A stretch of DNA of 28,801 bases, from NCBI GenBank assembly GCA_964523735.1, contig CAZFYZ010000037.1:1-28801 (forward strand). The letters run 5' to 3'. Made by a program: the position numbers and the translations under genes. Under the pieces are notes generated by a model. The model was given only the letters and a program-made list of their open reading frames with translations. It searched no databases and was not told the DNA's origin. Shown here in pieces: positions 14,542 to 22,602 of this stretch. The DNA is from CAZFYZ01 sp964523735 (lineage in GTDB: Bacteria > Armatimonadota > UBA5829). Position 1 is the stretch's first letter. Each line of letters begins with the position of its first letter.

Positions 14542-16068
14542 CTAGCGGTTCGGCGCGTGCTGCAGGGCTTCCTCGCGCAGCTTGTGCCGGGTAACCTTAC
14601 CGAGCATGTTCTTCGGCAGTTCGGTGCGAATCTCGATCGATCTCGGGACCTTGTATGTCGCAAGTCTCTCCCGACAGAAGGCCTGCAGTTCTCGCGCGGT
14701 CGCGGTCTGCTCGGGTCGAAAGACTACGGCTGCCGCTACGGATTCGCCCCTGGCCTCGTCCGGAAGTCCGTATGCCGCGGCTTCCAACACAGAAGGATGC
14801 TCGAGCAGGACGCGCTCGACCTCGCCGGGGTAGACGTTCAGGCCTCCCACGATGATCAGCTCCTTCTTGCGACCCGCTATGTACATGTAGCGGTCTTCAT
14901 CCACCCTGGCCAGGTCTCCTGTATGGAGCCAGCCGTCGCGGATCGCGTGCTCAGTCTCCTCCGGCCTGTTCAGGTAGCCTTTCATAACGTTGGCGCCGCG
15001 GATGGTCAGCTCGCCAACTTCTCCGGGTCCGACCTCGCGACCAGTGTCATCCACGATCCGCACATCGACACCCGGCAGTGGAGGGCCGATGCTGCCGATC
15101 TTGCGGAGTCCGTAGGGTGGATTCACGGAGACTACCGGCGAGGCTTCCGTCAAGCCGTACCCCTCGGTCATCTTGGCGCTGAAGGCTTCCTCGAATGCGC
15201 GCCAGACGTCGGGCGAGAGGGCCGCGCCGCCGCTGATGCAAATGCGCAGGTGTGAGAGATCCGGCCGCAGCGCTCCCGCCGCCTGGAGAATGAGGCCGAA
15301 CATGCTGGGCACACCGCCGAAAACCGTCGCGCCGGATGTCTCCATCAGCCTGAGCGTGGTCTCCGGCATGAAGCGTTCCATTATCTGCATTCGCGCGCCC
15401 ATCATCACCGGCAGAACCAGGAAGACCATTGCGGCGAACGAATGGAAGAGGGGCAGAGCTGAGAGGAAGCAGTCATCGCGGCTGACCGGCAGCACCTGGG
15501 AGCACGCTGTTGCGTTGGCGATGAGGTTGCGGTGGGAAAGCATCGCCCCCTTGGGACGGCCAGTCGTGCCGGAGGTGTAGATGATCACTGCTGTGTCTTC
15601 TTCTTCGGCGGCGACGCTTTGGGCTGAGCCTGCGCCTCGCAGAGCACGAAAGTCGATCTCATCGGCCTGAGCGCCGCTCTCGCTTACCATGACCACGTGC
15701 TTGAGGTTCGGGAGTCGCGACCGGATGGCCTGGACCAGCGGTCGGAATGGCTCGGCAGTCACAAGCACGGTTGCGCCTGAGTCTTCTAGTATGTGGCAGG
15801 CTTCGTCGGGGCGGTACAGGACGTTCATCGGAACAACCGATGCGCCCGCACGGCTGGCTCCCAGGTAGCTGATCACAAATGGCAGGCAGTTCGGCAGCAG
15901 CAGCGCCACCCGGCCCTCCCGGCGCACTCCTAACGAAGCCAGTCCGCCGGCAAATGCGTCTGATGCGGCGAGCAGTTCACCATAGCTGATCGCCGTGTCG
16001 CCGCAGGAGATAGCCGGCGCGTTTGCGTCCTTGGCTGCGCTCGCCGCTAGAAGGTCATAGAGAATCAT
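14542..16068 (-). CDS. Long-chain fatty-acid--CoA ligase (AMP-forming)
   Basis: Activates fatty acids to acyl-CoA through an acyl-AMP intermediate. The 508 residues have the full ANL set: AVIIYTSGTTGRPKGAML (P-loop), MTEGYGLTEASPVVSVNP (adenine site), GWLHTGDLARVDEDRYMYI, GRKKELIIVGGLNVYPGEVE (hinge and A8), and the catalytic lysine in PKNMLGKVTRHKLRE at the C-terminus. The start at Met-Ile-Leu-Tyr-Asp matches the family and has GGGAG eight bases upstream; the frame remains open for 105 codons upstream, but that is low-complexity and overlaps yyaL. A candidate promoter lies in the gap behind yyaL. Substrate chain length cannot be read from sequence by eye. Confidence 0.92.
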   Translation of the reverse strand: MILYDLLAASAAKDANAPAISCGDTAISYGELLAASDAFAGGLASLGVRREGRVALLLPNCLPFVISYLGASRAGASVVPMNVLYRPDEACHILEDSGATVLVTAEPFRPLVQAIRSRLPNLKHVVMVSESGAQADEIDFRALRGAGSAQSVAAEEEDTAVIIYTSGTTGRPKGAMLSHRNLIANATACSQVLPVSRDDCFLSALPLFHSFAAMVFLVLPVMMGARMQIMERFMPETTLRLMETSGATVFGGVPSMFGLILQAAGALRPDLSHLRICISGGAALSPDVWRAFEEAFSAKMTEGYGLTEASPVVSVNPPYGLRKIGSIGPPLPGVDVRIVDDTGREVGPGEVGELTIRGANVMKGYLNRPEETEHAIRDGWLHTGDLARVDEDRYMYIAGRKKELIIVGGLNVYPGEVERVLLEHPSVLEAAAYGLPDEARGESVAAAVVFRPEQTATARELQAFCRERLATYKVPRSIEIRTELPKNMLGKVTRHKLREEALQHAPNR

Positions 16069-16099
16069 GAAGCATACTCCCAGCCCTAAGCATGCTAAC

Positions 16100-16129
16100 A
16101 GTTTAGCTGTTTCGGCGGTCCGAAGGCAA
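16100..16129 (-). promoter_or_regulatory. Candidate promoter for the acyl-CoA ligase
   Basis: On the minus strand, TTGCCT (16124-16129), an 18-base spacer and TAAACT (16100-16105). It overlaps two small inverted repeats (CCGAAG/CTTCGG, 16120-16138; AACAG/CTGTT, 16097-16111) that could be the yyaL 3'-end hairpin and an operator. Confidence 0.35.
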
Positions 16130-16153
16130 CAGCTTCGGCCCAAGGAGGGAACG

Positions 16154-18236
16154 TCACTTCCTGAACAGGCCCTGCAACTCGTCAAACGCGGAGATCGGCG
16201 GCTTGCACGTCGCATCCAGGCATACGTACGCGGTGAAGTCGCCGGTCGGTGCCTTGCCCTGCAGGGTTGGAACGATTGTCCGCAAGCTGGCGAGATGCTC
16301 GGCGTTGCCCCAGACGACGGAGGCGTCGGCAAGGTAAGTCCGATTGAGGAAAGCAAGGCTTTCCCGCATCTCTGCATTGTCATTGTCGCCGACGAGCACT
16401 ATCTGAGTGGGCGGGAAGACGAAGAGCGCGTAGGCCTGAAGCATCGCGGGGCACGAGACTGGGTGGGTTTCCAGCTCCTGTCGGAAGTAGCTGAATACGC
16501 CCTTGGCGATGTCGCCGTAGCGTTGGCTATCAATGCCAAGGTTCGACAGCAGGCAAAGGAGCCTGGCCATGCTGCTGTTGCCGGAAGGCTCGACTCCATC
16601 GTAGCCTGTGATCGGCCTCGTCAGGACTTCTTCCGCATCCGAGCCCGTATCGTAGAACGGCCCGAAGGCGGAGAGGAAGAGACGGATGGCCTCTTCGGTG
16701 AGGCTTTGCGCACGCTCCTGGTAACTGGCCTCACACGTGGCACGGAAGAGTTCATAAGAGGCCAGGCCAAGCTCAGCGTAATCGGAGAGATAGCCTGGGA
16801 TGCCGACCTCACCCTCCCTGTAGCGGCGCATCAGCCTGCCGCTGGAATCGAAGAGGTTGCGTGAGATGAACTCGTGCAGTTCTTTGGCTCGCTGAATCAG
16901 GCTCTGGTCATCGAAAGCCAACCCAGCCTTGACCAGTGCTTGTATGTAGAGGCAGTTCCAGGAGGTCAGGAGTTTGTCATCGCGAAGCGGCCTCGGTCTC
17001 GCGCCGCGCCTCTCGAGGAGTCTCTCGCGGTTTGTCCTGATGATTTCGGCTTTCTCGCGGCCCCACGCCTCTTGATGCGTGAGCGGAGGATTGTGGATGT
17101 GCTCGTGCAGAATATTCTCGCCGCGGAAAACGCCTTCCTGCTCGACGTTCCAGAGCTCCTCGAGAAGGCCTGAGTCAGCGCCGGTCACGTCCCGGAACTC
17201 GTCGAGCGACCAGACGTAGAACTTGCCTTCCTCTCCCTCGCTGTCGGCGTCTTCGGCAGAGGCGATACCGCCGTCCGCAAGCGCGAGATCTCGTTCGACG
17301 TATCGGATGACGTCGTGCGCGGCCTCACGAAAGAACTCCTTGCCGCTGAGCTGATAGCATTCGGCCAGTGCTTTCAGGAAGAGCGCGTTGTCGTAGAGCA
17401 TCTTCTCGAAGTGCGGGACCAGCCACAGGTGATCGGTTGCGTATCTGCAGAGACCCCCTCCGACCTGATCATAGATGCCGCCTCTTCGCATAGCGGTCAG
17501 CGTACGCTCGACCATCTCCAACGCGTGCGGTTCCCCCGTCCGTGAGTAGTGGCTCATGAGGAATGAGAGCGCCATACTGGGCGGGAACTTGTTGTTGGCG
17601 TCGGTGCCGAATCCGTAGTTCACGTCATCGAAGAGGACGTCGTAGTGGCGGTAGGCCGCACCGAAGCAAGACTCCTGCGGCAGGCTGCCCGTCGGTCTCT
17701 CTACCTGTGCCAGACACTGCCTGAGAGCATCTGCAGTCTCCAGCATTTCGGTCTTTCTCGTGCGCCAAGCCTGGTTTACGATCCGAAGGATTTCCTTGAA
17801 GCTGTTAATGCCGTATCTGGGCTGTGGAGGAAAATACGTGCCGCCCATCACCGGGCGCTTGTCCGGCGTCAGGAAGACGTTCATCGGCCAGCCCCCTTGC
17901 TGTCCCATCGCGTGGAGGGCATGCATGTAGGTGCTGTCGATATCCGGCCGCTCCTCCCGATCGACCTTGATGGCGACAAAGTCTCGGTTGAGGATCGCTG
18001 CGGTATCTTCGTCTTCGAAGGACTCGTGCTCCATCACGTGGCACCAGTGGCAGGTGGCATAGCCCACAGACAGGAACACGAGCTTCTCCTCTCGAGCCGC
18101 CATCTCGAATGCCTCATCGCCCCAGGGATACCNNNNNNNNNNACCAATTGACGGGGTTGTAGGCGTGCTGAAGTAGATACGGGCTCTTCTCGTTGACGAG
18201 CCGGTTCGGCTTGCGGTTGTGAGAGGTTGCATCCAT
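16154..18236 (-). CDS. YyaL/DUF255-type thioredoxin-domain protein, interrupted by an assembly gap
   Basis: The family (human SPATA20 relatives) joins an N-terminal thioredoxin-like domain to a six-hairpin glycosidase-like domain; the biochemical role is unsettled. From the ATG at 18236 the frame reads MDATSHNRKPNRLVNEKS then PYLLQHAYNPVNW, the invariant family N-terminus, up to the N run. Beyond the gap, in another frame if ten bases are counted, come YPWGDEAFEMA, CHWCHVM (redox motif), DREERPDID, QGGWPMNVFLTP and GGTYFPP. Removing the ten N and one copy of the shared GGT joins them exactly into 689 residues. Later motifs include GGIYDQVGGG, HFEKMLYDNA, EDADSEGEEGKFY and GNSSMA. It starts 14 bases after the VOC gene, so it is probably in its operon. 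Confidence 0.93.
18133..18142. other. Assembly gap (10 N) that can be closed by a 3-base overlap
   Basis: On the minus strand the left flank ends TTGGT and the right flank begins GGTATCC. Overlapping them on GGT gives AATTGGTATCCCTGG, Asn-Trp-Tyr-Pro-Trp, the conserved family sequence, and makes the whole gene a multiple of three (2,070 bases). The N run is therefore an artefact of joining contigs that actually overlap. Confidence 0.9.
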
Positions 18237-18250
18237 CCGGTTCGTCAACC

Positions 18251-18736
18251 TCAAGGCCCTTCATACGCCTGCTTCAGCGTGGCGATGTCGAGCTTCTCCA
18301 TCTGGAGCATGGCCTTCATGGCTCGCTCCGTCTTCGCGGGGTCGCCCTCCCGCAGCATTTCTTCCAGAGCGATCGGGGTGATCTGCCAGGCAACGCCGAA
18401 CTTGTCGGTAAGCCACCCGCACTGGTTTGTCTCCCCGCCCTCGGAGAGCTTGTCCCAGAAGTAATCTACTTCCTCCTGGGTCTCGCAGTTCACGACGAAG
18501 GAGATCGCCATTGTGAAGCTGAACTCGGGGCCGCCGTTGAGGGCGGTGAACCTCTGGCCCTGGATCTCGAACTCGACGAGCATTGTGCTCCCCAGAGGCA
18601 TTCCGGCGACTTCAGCCACCGCCTCCCCGTAGCGGGCCACGCTAACGATCCTTGAGTCCTTGAAGACGCTTGTGTAGAACCTGGCTGCTTCTTCCGCCTG
18701 GTCTTTGAACCACAGGAACGGTGTGATCTTCTGCAT
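18251..18736 (-). CDS. VOC-superfamily protein (PhnB/3-demethylubiquinone-methyltransferase-like)
   Basis: The 161 residues match the PF06983 group of glyoxalase/VOC proteins: PFLWFKDQAEEAARFYTSVF, FEIQGQRFTALNGGPEFSFT, ISFVVNCETQEEVDYFWDKL, CGWLTDKFGVAWQITP, and a C-terminal helix DPAKTERAMKAMLQMEKLDI. Despite the common name, these proteins have no methyltransferase domain; the catalytic activity of most members is unknown. AGGAGG and a nearer AAGG precede the ATG. yyaL follows 14 bases later. A cytosolic soluble protein; family assignment is firm, function is not. Confidence 0.92.
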   Translation of the reverse strand: MQKITPFLWFKDQAEEAARFYTSVFKDSRIVSVARYGEAVAEVAGMPLGSTMLVEFEIQGQRFTALNGGPEFSFTMAISFVVNCETQEEVDYFWDKLSEGGETNQCGWLTDKFGVAWQITPIALEEMLREGDPAKTERAMKAMLQMEKLDIATLKQAYEGP

Positions 18737-19243
18737 TGCCTTGTTCCTCCTATGCCGTTGCAGCGGTCATTGCCTGGTTGCCAGAACCACTTCACCTGCA
18801 TCTAGCTTACCCGAATACAACCCCATGTGATTCACAATCCGTGTGAAACGGCGGCAAAGATCAACCAGAATATGGTCGTGAACAGACAGGGGGATGACCC
18901 AGTTCGCGCGCGGCACGGCAGCCATTGACAAGCAGCCGTGGGATCTAAGCGTCAAGTCCGTTGCTAACTATCCGGAAGTCGATTGGCCTGATCGCGAAGC
19001 GCGCGACGGCGGGGACCCCTCCCCTAGAGCGGGAGGCGCAAACAGAAACGGCCCCCCGCTTATGCGGCAGGCCGTTGTGAGCCTATGTGGCGGCACGACG
19101 TGCTCGCCACTCGTTGTTCTATTCTTACTTGTGCCTTCTGCGTTGCGTCTACTCGCTCTACCCCTGCCTTGCGGTTTCTACGCCGCGGCCAAACCTCTCT
19201 TGGTAGTGCGAGTGAGCTACTGCCTGCCCTGCGCTCAAGGCGG
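18737..19243. other. Intergenic region between the GerE-like gene and the VOC gene
   Basis: No convincing gene. A 117-codon plus-strand frame (18894-19247) has no ribosome site and an atypical composition. The main feature is the terminator-like hairpin at 19047-19076. I cannot pick a clear promoter for the VOC gene. Confidence 0.5.
19047..19076 (-). terminator. Terminator of the sigma factor-GerE operon
   Basis: AACGGCC (19047-19053) pairs with GGCCGTT (19070-19076), and CCGC (19056-19059) pairs with GCGG (19064-19067) around a TTAT loop. On the minus strand the stem is followed by TTTCTGTTTG, a partial U-tract. It lies 168 bases after the GerE-like stop. Confidence 0.6.
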
Positions 19244-19492
19244 TTAAGCGCTGATGATCCCGAGTTCCACAGCTCTACGGAACGCTTGAAATCGGTTTGA
19301 GACTCCCAGTTTTGTATAGGCCCTCGCCAGGTGAAAATCGATGGTTCTTTTGCTGACACACAATGTATCAGCCACCTCGTTCGAGCACTTCCCCTCAAAG
19401 ATCATCTTGAGAATCTCGCGTTCTCTTTCGGTGAGCCGGGCCAGTGTCTCCACGTCCCCGGGACTTACAGCAATCCGCTCAGTGCCCTCCAT
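19244..19492 (-). CDS. Stand-alone GerE/LuxR-type helix-turn-helix protein, 82 aa
   Basis: A DNA-binding regulator consisting almost only of the LuxR C-terminal domain: LTEREREILKMIFEGKCS, then NEVADTLCVSKRTIDFHL (recognition helix region) and KLGVSNRFQAFRRA. Residues 1-18 form a short tail; there is no receiver or ligand-binding domain. Such minimal forms are known, for example Bacillus GerE (74 residues). It starts 18 bases after the sigma factor stop with a GGAAGG-type site, so the two are almost certainly co-transcribed. That makes it a likely partner or modulator of the sigma factor's regulon (inference). Confidence 0.88.
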   Translation of the reverse strand: MEGTERIAVSPGDVETLARLTEREREILKMIFEGKCSNEVADTLCVSKRTIDFHLARAYTKLGVSNRFQAFRRAVELGIISA

Positions 19493-19510
19493 GCCTTCCG
19501 AGCCTCCCTC

Positions 19511-20404
19511 TTACGTCTCGAAATAGGTCTCCAGCCAACTCCTTGTAACTGCCATCCTGAGCTTCTTGAGTGCGCGCGCTTCTAGTTGACGCACTCTCTC
19601 CCTCGTAATGTTAAGCTGCAAACCTATTTCTTGAAGAGTTGAGGTCGCGCCGTCTGTTAGCCCGAACCGCCTGTCTATGATGAGCTTTTCCTGCGGGCTC
19701 AGCCACGACATCAGCTGGTTCAGTACCTCCACACCCTCTCTTGCCAGAGCATCTTCCTCGGGGTTTGCGCAACCCGTCTGGATCAGCCTCTCAAGCAGGG
19801 AGGTGGCGCCCTCCTCTTTTGCGCTGTCGTCGAGAGAAACAAGCGCCTCCGATGCTTCAAGCAACCGGCAGACTTTCTCTCGCGATAGCTGTGTTATCTG
19901 GCAAAGCTCTTCCACCGTTGGGTCTCGGCCGGAATCGGTAAGGAAGGCGTTGCCCGCTTTGTTGAGCTTTCGAATCGCCTGGATGACGTAGCTTGGCACG
20001 CGAATCGCGCGTCCCTGGCGTTCGATCGCTCGGGTGATCGCCTGCCTAATCCAGGCGACCGCGTACGTCGAGAATCTGAACCCCTTCTCCGGATCGAAGG
20101 AGTCCACGGCCTTGATCAGGCCGATATTGCCCTCTTGAATGAGGTCCGGCAATGGCAGACCCGAGCGGGAGTAGACCTTGGCCACGCTGACCACGAGTTT
20201 CAGGTTGGACTCGATCAGCTTGCGCTTTGCCTGGTCTTCGCCCAGCTTGGCTCTCCGTGCCAGTTCTCTTTCCTCTTCGGCCTCTAGTAGAGGCCAGCGG
20301 CCGATTCGACTGAGATACATGTCCATCGAATCGCCGATGTCAGAAGCTTCGGGCAGCGCTTCTTCCATCAAGGGCTCTGTCAATTCCAGCGTGTTGCCAG
20401 TCAT
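19511..20404 (-). CDS. RNA polymerase sigma factor, RpoD-like (group 2/3 sigma-70)
   Basis: The 297 residues lack region 1.1. Region 1.2 is DSMDMYLSRIGRWPLLEAEE, region 2 has SNLKLVVSVAKVYSRSGLPL, DLIQEGNIGLIKAVDSFDP and FSTYAVAWIRQAITRAI (core binding and -10 recognition), region 3 has GRDPTVEELCQ, and region 4 has RRFGLTDGATSTLQEIGL followed by NITRERVRQLEARALKKLR (-35 recognition). The primary sigma factor is normally longer, so this is probably an alternative group 2/3 factor. The ATG at 20404 is chosen because AAGGAGG lies seven bases upstream; a TTG two codons earlier is too close to that site. A long untranslated or empty region lies upstream, and a GerE-like gene follows. Confidence 0.94.
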   Translation of the reverse strand: MTGNTLELTEPLMEEALPEASDIGDSMDMYLSRIGRWPLLEAEEERELARRAKLGEDQAKRKLIESNLKLVVSVAKVYSRSGLPLPDLIQEGNIGLIKAVDSFDPEKGFRFSTYAVAWIRQAITRAIERQGRAIRVPSYVIQAIRKLNKAGNAFLTDSGRDPTVEELCQITQLSREKVCRLLEASEALVSLDDSAKEEGATSLLERLIQTGCANPEEDALAREGVEVLNQLMSWLSPQEKLIIDRRFGLTDGATSTLQEIGLQLNITRERVRQLEARALKKLRMAVTRSWLETYFET

Positions 20405-20621
20405 CGACAAGCCTCCTTCCTCCGACTACCTCGCTACTAACTGGAGCGGCCACTTGCTGCCTTCCCTGGCCGAACTCCGATAGCGCTGGCGCATCTACTC
20501 AGGCTGTGCGCCCAGCTTAGCGTGACTTGCCTGCCCGCGCCCCACCAACGCGCCCGGCGGGGCGTCCCCTCAATCTGTCAGAACCAGCACCAGGTCGAAA
20601 ACTGCCCCGATAGGCATGCGC

Positions 20622-21029
20622 CTACCGGATTGCCAGTTGACGCGATCTATCACCGGCCTCATGGGCGGCGGTGCTCATCCTTATATATCTAGTCTGCATC
20701 CCTCCTTGGACTGCAACGTTCACATCCTGCGGGCAAAAAGGGCCCAAAATCCCACCATTATTGCCTTGAACTCCCAAAGCCGGATGTCTAGAGATGGGGT
20801 CTCGGACGCAGAGCTTCCATGTCTGCGGAGAACCTGATAGAGATGATGATTGCGTGGCGTGTAGGTTGTAGTAAGACTCTGGCCGGCGAAGCTCCTCTTT
20901 CGTGGCACAACCCGAAAAGTGGACACTGCAACGGGAACGGATCTGCAAAACCCGCTCAGACCACTGCCGGTCCGCCGACAACTCCTGTAGTTCAGCTAGG
21001 GCATCCTGCTTATTGCAGCCACTCATCAT
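20622..21029 (-). CDS. Doubtful 135-aa ORF
   Basis: The first 25 codons look plausible: ATG-ATG preceded by AGAGGTG at good spacing, and MMSGCNKQDALAELQELSA reads as a helix. After about residue 30 the composition becomes unlike protein (many Ser, Arg, His and His-Ala-Thr-Gln runs). It could be a short real gene broken by a frameshift, or chance. No family is recognised. Confidence 0.2.
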   Translation of the reverse strand: MMSGCNKQDALAELQELSADRQWSERVLQIRSRCSVHFSGCATKEELRRPESYYNLHATQSSSLSGSPQTWKLCVRDPISRHPALGVQGNNGGILGPFCPQDVNVAVQGGMQTRYIRMSTAAHEAGDRSRQLAIR

Positions 21030-21563
21030 TACACCTCTGAGCGACCTGCCTGCCCGCGCTGCCAGTGTTTATCTGGGCACTATCCTGTGCCCTCCCCACC
21101 ATCTGTCGCCTGAATCGGCAACAATGATTACTACGACACTCCAGTGGGGACATCCTCTAAAGATTTCCTGCCGCACGCATTCTCATTGTTAATAACAGCA
21201 AGAAAGATGCCAATAGAGTAACAGTCACGCGCGTTTTACCAGAATTCTCGACCACTCCAAACGTCTGTCAGCCTCCTCTGAGGTCAAAATCCCGTGATTG
21301 CTACCAGTTTTTTTCCAGGGGTGTGCAGGAGTGGCTTTCTGCCTGTGTAACCTTGTCGCAGCTTGCGCAGTCTAAGCTTCTGGACCGGGGCGCGCAATTT
21401 CGCCTCGCCTCTCCGGACCATGCGGGCAGGCAGCTCTCCTGTGACGGCAGACCACGTTCACGGGGGAGGACGTCCGGAGTCTTGTCGAGCGGCGCAGTCA
21501 GGTGATATCCGGTCTACTGGCCGCGCCGTCCGCCTCCGTATCGCCCCCAGCGCCCGCTAGCCC

Positions 21564-21592
21564 GCACTATTCACGAGCAGAGTGAATAGTGC
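21564..21592. repeat. Perfect 11-bp hairpin
   Basis: GCACTATTCAC (21564-21574) pairs with GTGAATAGTGC (21582-21592) around GAGCAGA. Outer CTAGC and GCTAG (about 21557-21561, 21596-21600) can extend it across small asymmetric gaps. The GCTAGnCCGCAC sequence recurs unpaired near 21632-21643. The AT content of the stem differs from the surrounding GC-rich DNA. It could be a plus-strand terminator remnant, a site-specific element or part of a small RNA. Confidence 0.5.
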
Positions 21593-21651
21593 TCAGCTAG
21601 CCGCAGCTTATTCGTGTGGCGAGTAATGCAGGCTAGTCCGCACGCAGCAGA

Positions 21652-21681
21652 AAGGGCGCTCGAAAAACCTCGAGCGCCCTT
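21652..21681 (-). terminator. Intrinsic terminator of the PEP-CTERM gene
   Basis: A perfect 12-bp stem (AAGGGCGCTCGA with TCGAGCGCCCTT) and a 6-base loop. On the minus strand it is followed by TTTCTGCTG-type sequence, 37 bases after the PEP-CTERM stop codon. Confidence 0.75.
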
Positions 21682-21717
21682 GGATAACTCCCTACGTGGC
21701 GAGAACTGCCGAGACGA

Positions 21718-22362
21718 CTACTTCCTGCGCAGGAATCTGATCCCGCCGAGGCTGGTAGCGCCCATGAGCGCCAGCATAATGGTGCTCGCCTCCGGAACTG
21801 TCGGGACGATGCTAGGCGCGCCTGTTGTTATCTTCAGCTCGACGCCGCAGTTGTAGTAATGACAGTCCGGGTCGATCGCTATGCCAAAGTTGCCATCCTC
21901 GAGCCAGGAGTAGTTGGCAGTGGGAATTTCGTAGACCAAGTTGAAGTGGCGATCGTACCCGCCTACCGGGTCGCTCCAGTCACCAAGCAGGATACCCTGG
22001 CCCAAGAATTTGTCTCCGCCGCCTTCATTGTCAACCCCGGAAATCGTTATTGTCTGATAGCCGAGCTTGTTGGTCCAGTTTGGCGAGAAGGAGCCGTTGG
22101 TGTCTGTGACGGTGTCCAGAAGGTGCGTGTAGAGATGATTAGTCTCCTTGGTCCAGTCCCAGATGGACTTGTAGGTAAGCGTGGCACTGGTTACTACCTC
22201 ATTGGTGGGCAGGGTCCATCGCACACCCCACTTGTACCAGTAATCGTGAGGCAGTTCGGCCAGATCGGCGTCTGACGGCGTGAACGTGAACTGACCCGCC
22301 TGGACTGATAATGACGCAAGCACAAGCGCACACATAACTGCAGCTGTAAGCAGTCTTGCCAT
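21718..22362 (-). CDS. PEP-CTERM sorting-domain secreted protein, 214 aa
   Basis: A Sec signal peptide MARLLTAAVMCALVLASL ends at about residue 22 (VQA). A beta-sandwich-like ectodomain rich in Trp, Tyr, Asn and Thr follows, and the C-terminus is VPEAS, a hydrophobic helix IMLALMGATSLGGI and RFLRRK. This is the PEP-CTERM tripartite signal recognised by exosortase/EpsH-type enzymes, so the protein is probably processed and released or displayed with extracellular polysaccharide. The start at 22362 is supported by GAGGAG before the ATG and by the signal peptide. The gene has its own likely promoter and terminator. No exosortase gene is in the window. Confidence 0.9.
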   Translation of the reverse strand: MARLLTAAVMCALVLASLSVQAGQFTFTPSDADLAELPHDYWYKWGVRWTLPTNEVVTSATLTYKSIWDWTKETNHLYTHLLDTVTDTNGSFSPNWTNKLGYQTITISGVDNEGGGDKFLGQGILLGDWSDPVGGYDRHFNLVYEIPTANYSWLEDGNFGIAIDPDCHYYNCGVELKITTGAPSIVPTVPEASTIMLALMGATSLGGIRFLRRK

Positions 22363-22449
22363 TCTCTTCTCCTCTTCGGATAGCATTGAGCCAGAAGGCT
22401 GCGGCAAAAGGCAGTGCCCCAACCTTAGCGTTCAGGTAACCCTCTCTGC

Positions 22450-22478
22450 AGTATATACTATGGATGGCTGCTTGGCTA
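22450..22478 (-). promoter_or_regulatory. Candidate promoter of the PEP-CTERM gene
   Basis: On the minus strand, TAGCCA (22473-22478), a 17-base spacer and TATACT (22450-22455). CAGGTAAC occurs on both sides of the region (22433-22440, 22495-22502), and an ATACC-T-GGTAT palindrome lies just upstream, possibly an operator. Confidence 0.45.
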
Positions 22479-22602
22479 CAGGTTCGGGTAAAAACAGGTA
22501 ACTATACCAGGTATCCAAGTGGCTGTGTGTAACACAACTGGGGCAGCTATGTCGCGAAGATTGAACAATCGGCGGCATGTACGGATTACATAGCGCACCA
22601 GG

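Larger units (their letters stand above)
20405..21717. other. Long region without a convincing gene
   Basis: About 1.3 kb. No frame is persuasive on either strand; a doubtful 135-codon frame is listed separately. It holds three copies of a GCGGGCAGGCA core (20527-20540 and 21046-21059 minus strand, 21422-21433 plus strand), a GGGCAC/GTGCCC hairpin (21075-21092), a TTGTTAATAACA small palindrome (21188-21199) and a T7 tract near 21310. Two strong hairpins at the right end are listed below. I see no tRNA, rRNA, RNase P RNA, tmRNA or SRP RNA signature. The sigma factor promoter must lie here but is not obvious. Confidence 0.5.

Noticed and set aside
14557..15255. 232-codon plus-strand open frame opposite the acyl-CoA ligase
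   Set aside because: A GC-driven shadow of a gene with complete ANL motifs on the other strand.
16067..16864. 265-codon plus-strand open frame opposite yyaL
   Set aside because: It mirrors the yyaL and ligase coding region, has no recognisable motifs or ribosome site, and the minus-strand frame has full family motifs.
18251..18736. Methyltransferase (3-demethylubiquinone) function
   Set aside because: The name is inherited from a misnomer; the protein is a small VOC fold without a SAM-binding motif.
18894..19247. 117-codon plus-strand frame
   Set aside because: No ribosome site, biased composition, and it runs into the GerE-like gene from the other strand.
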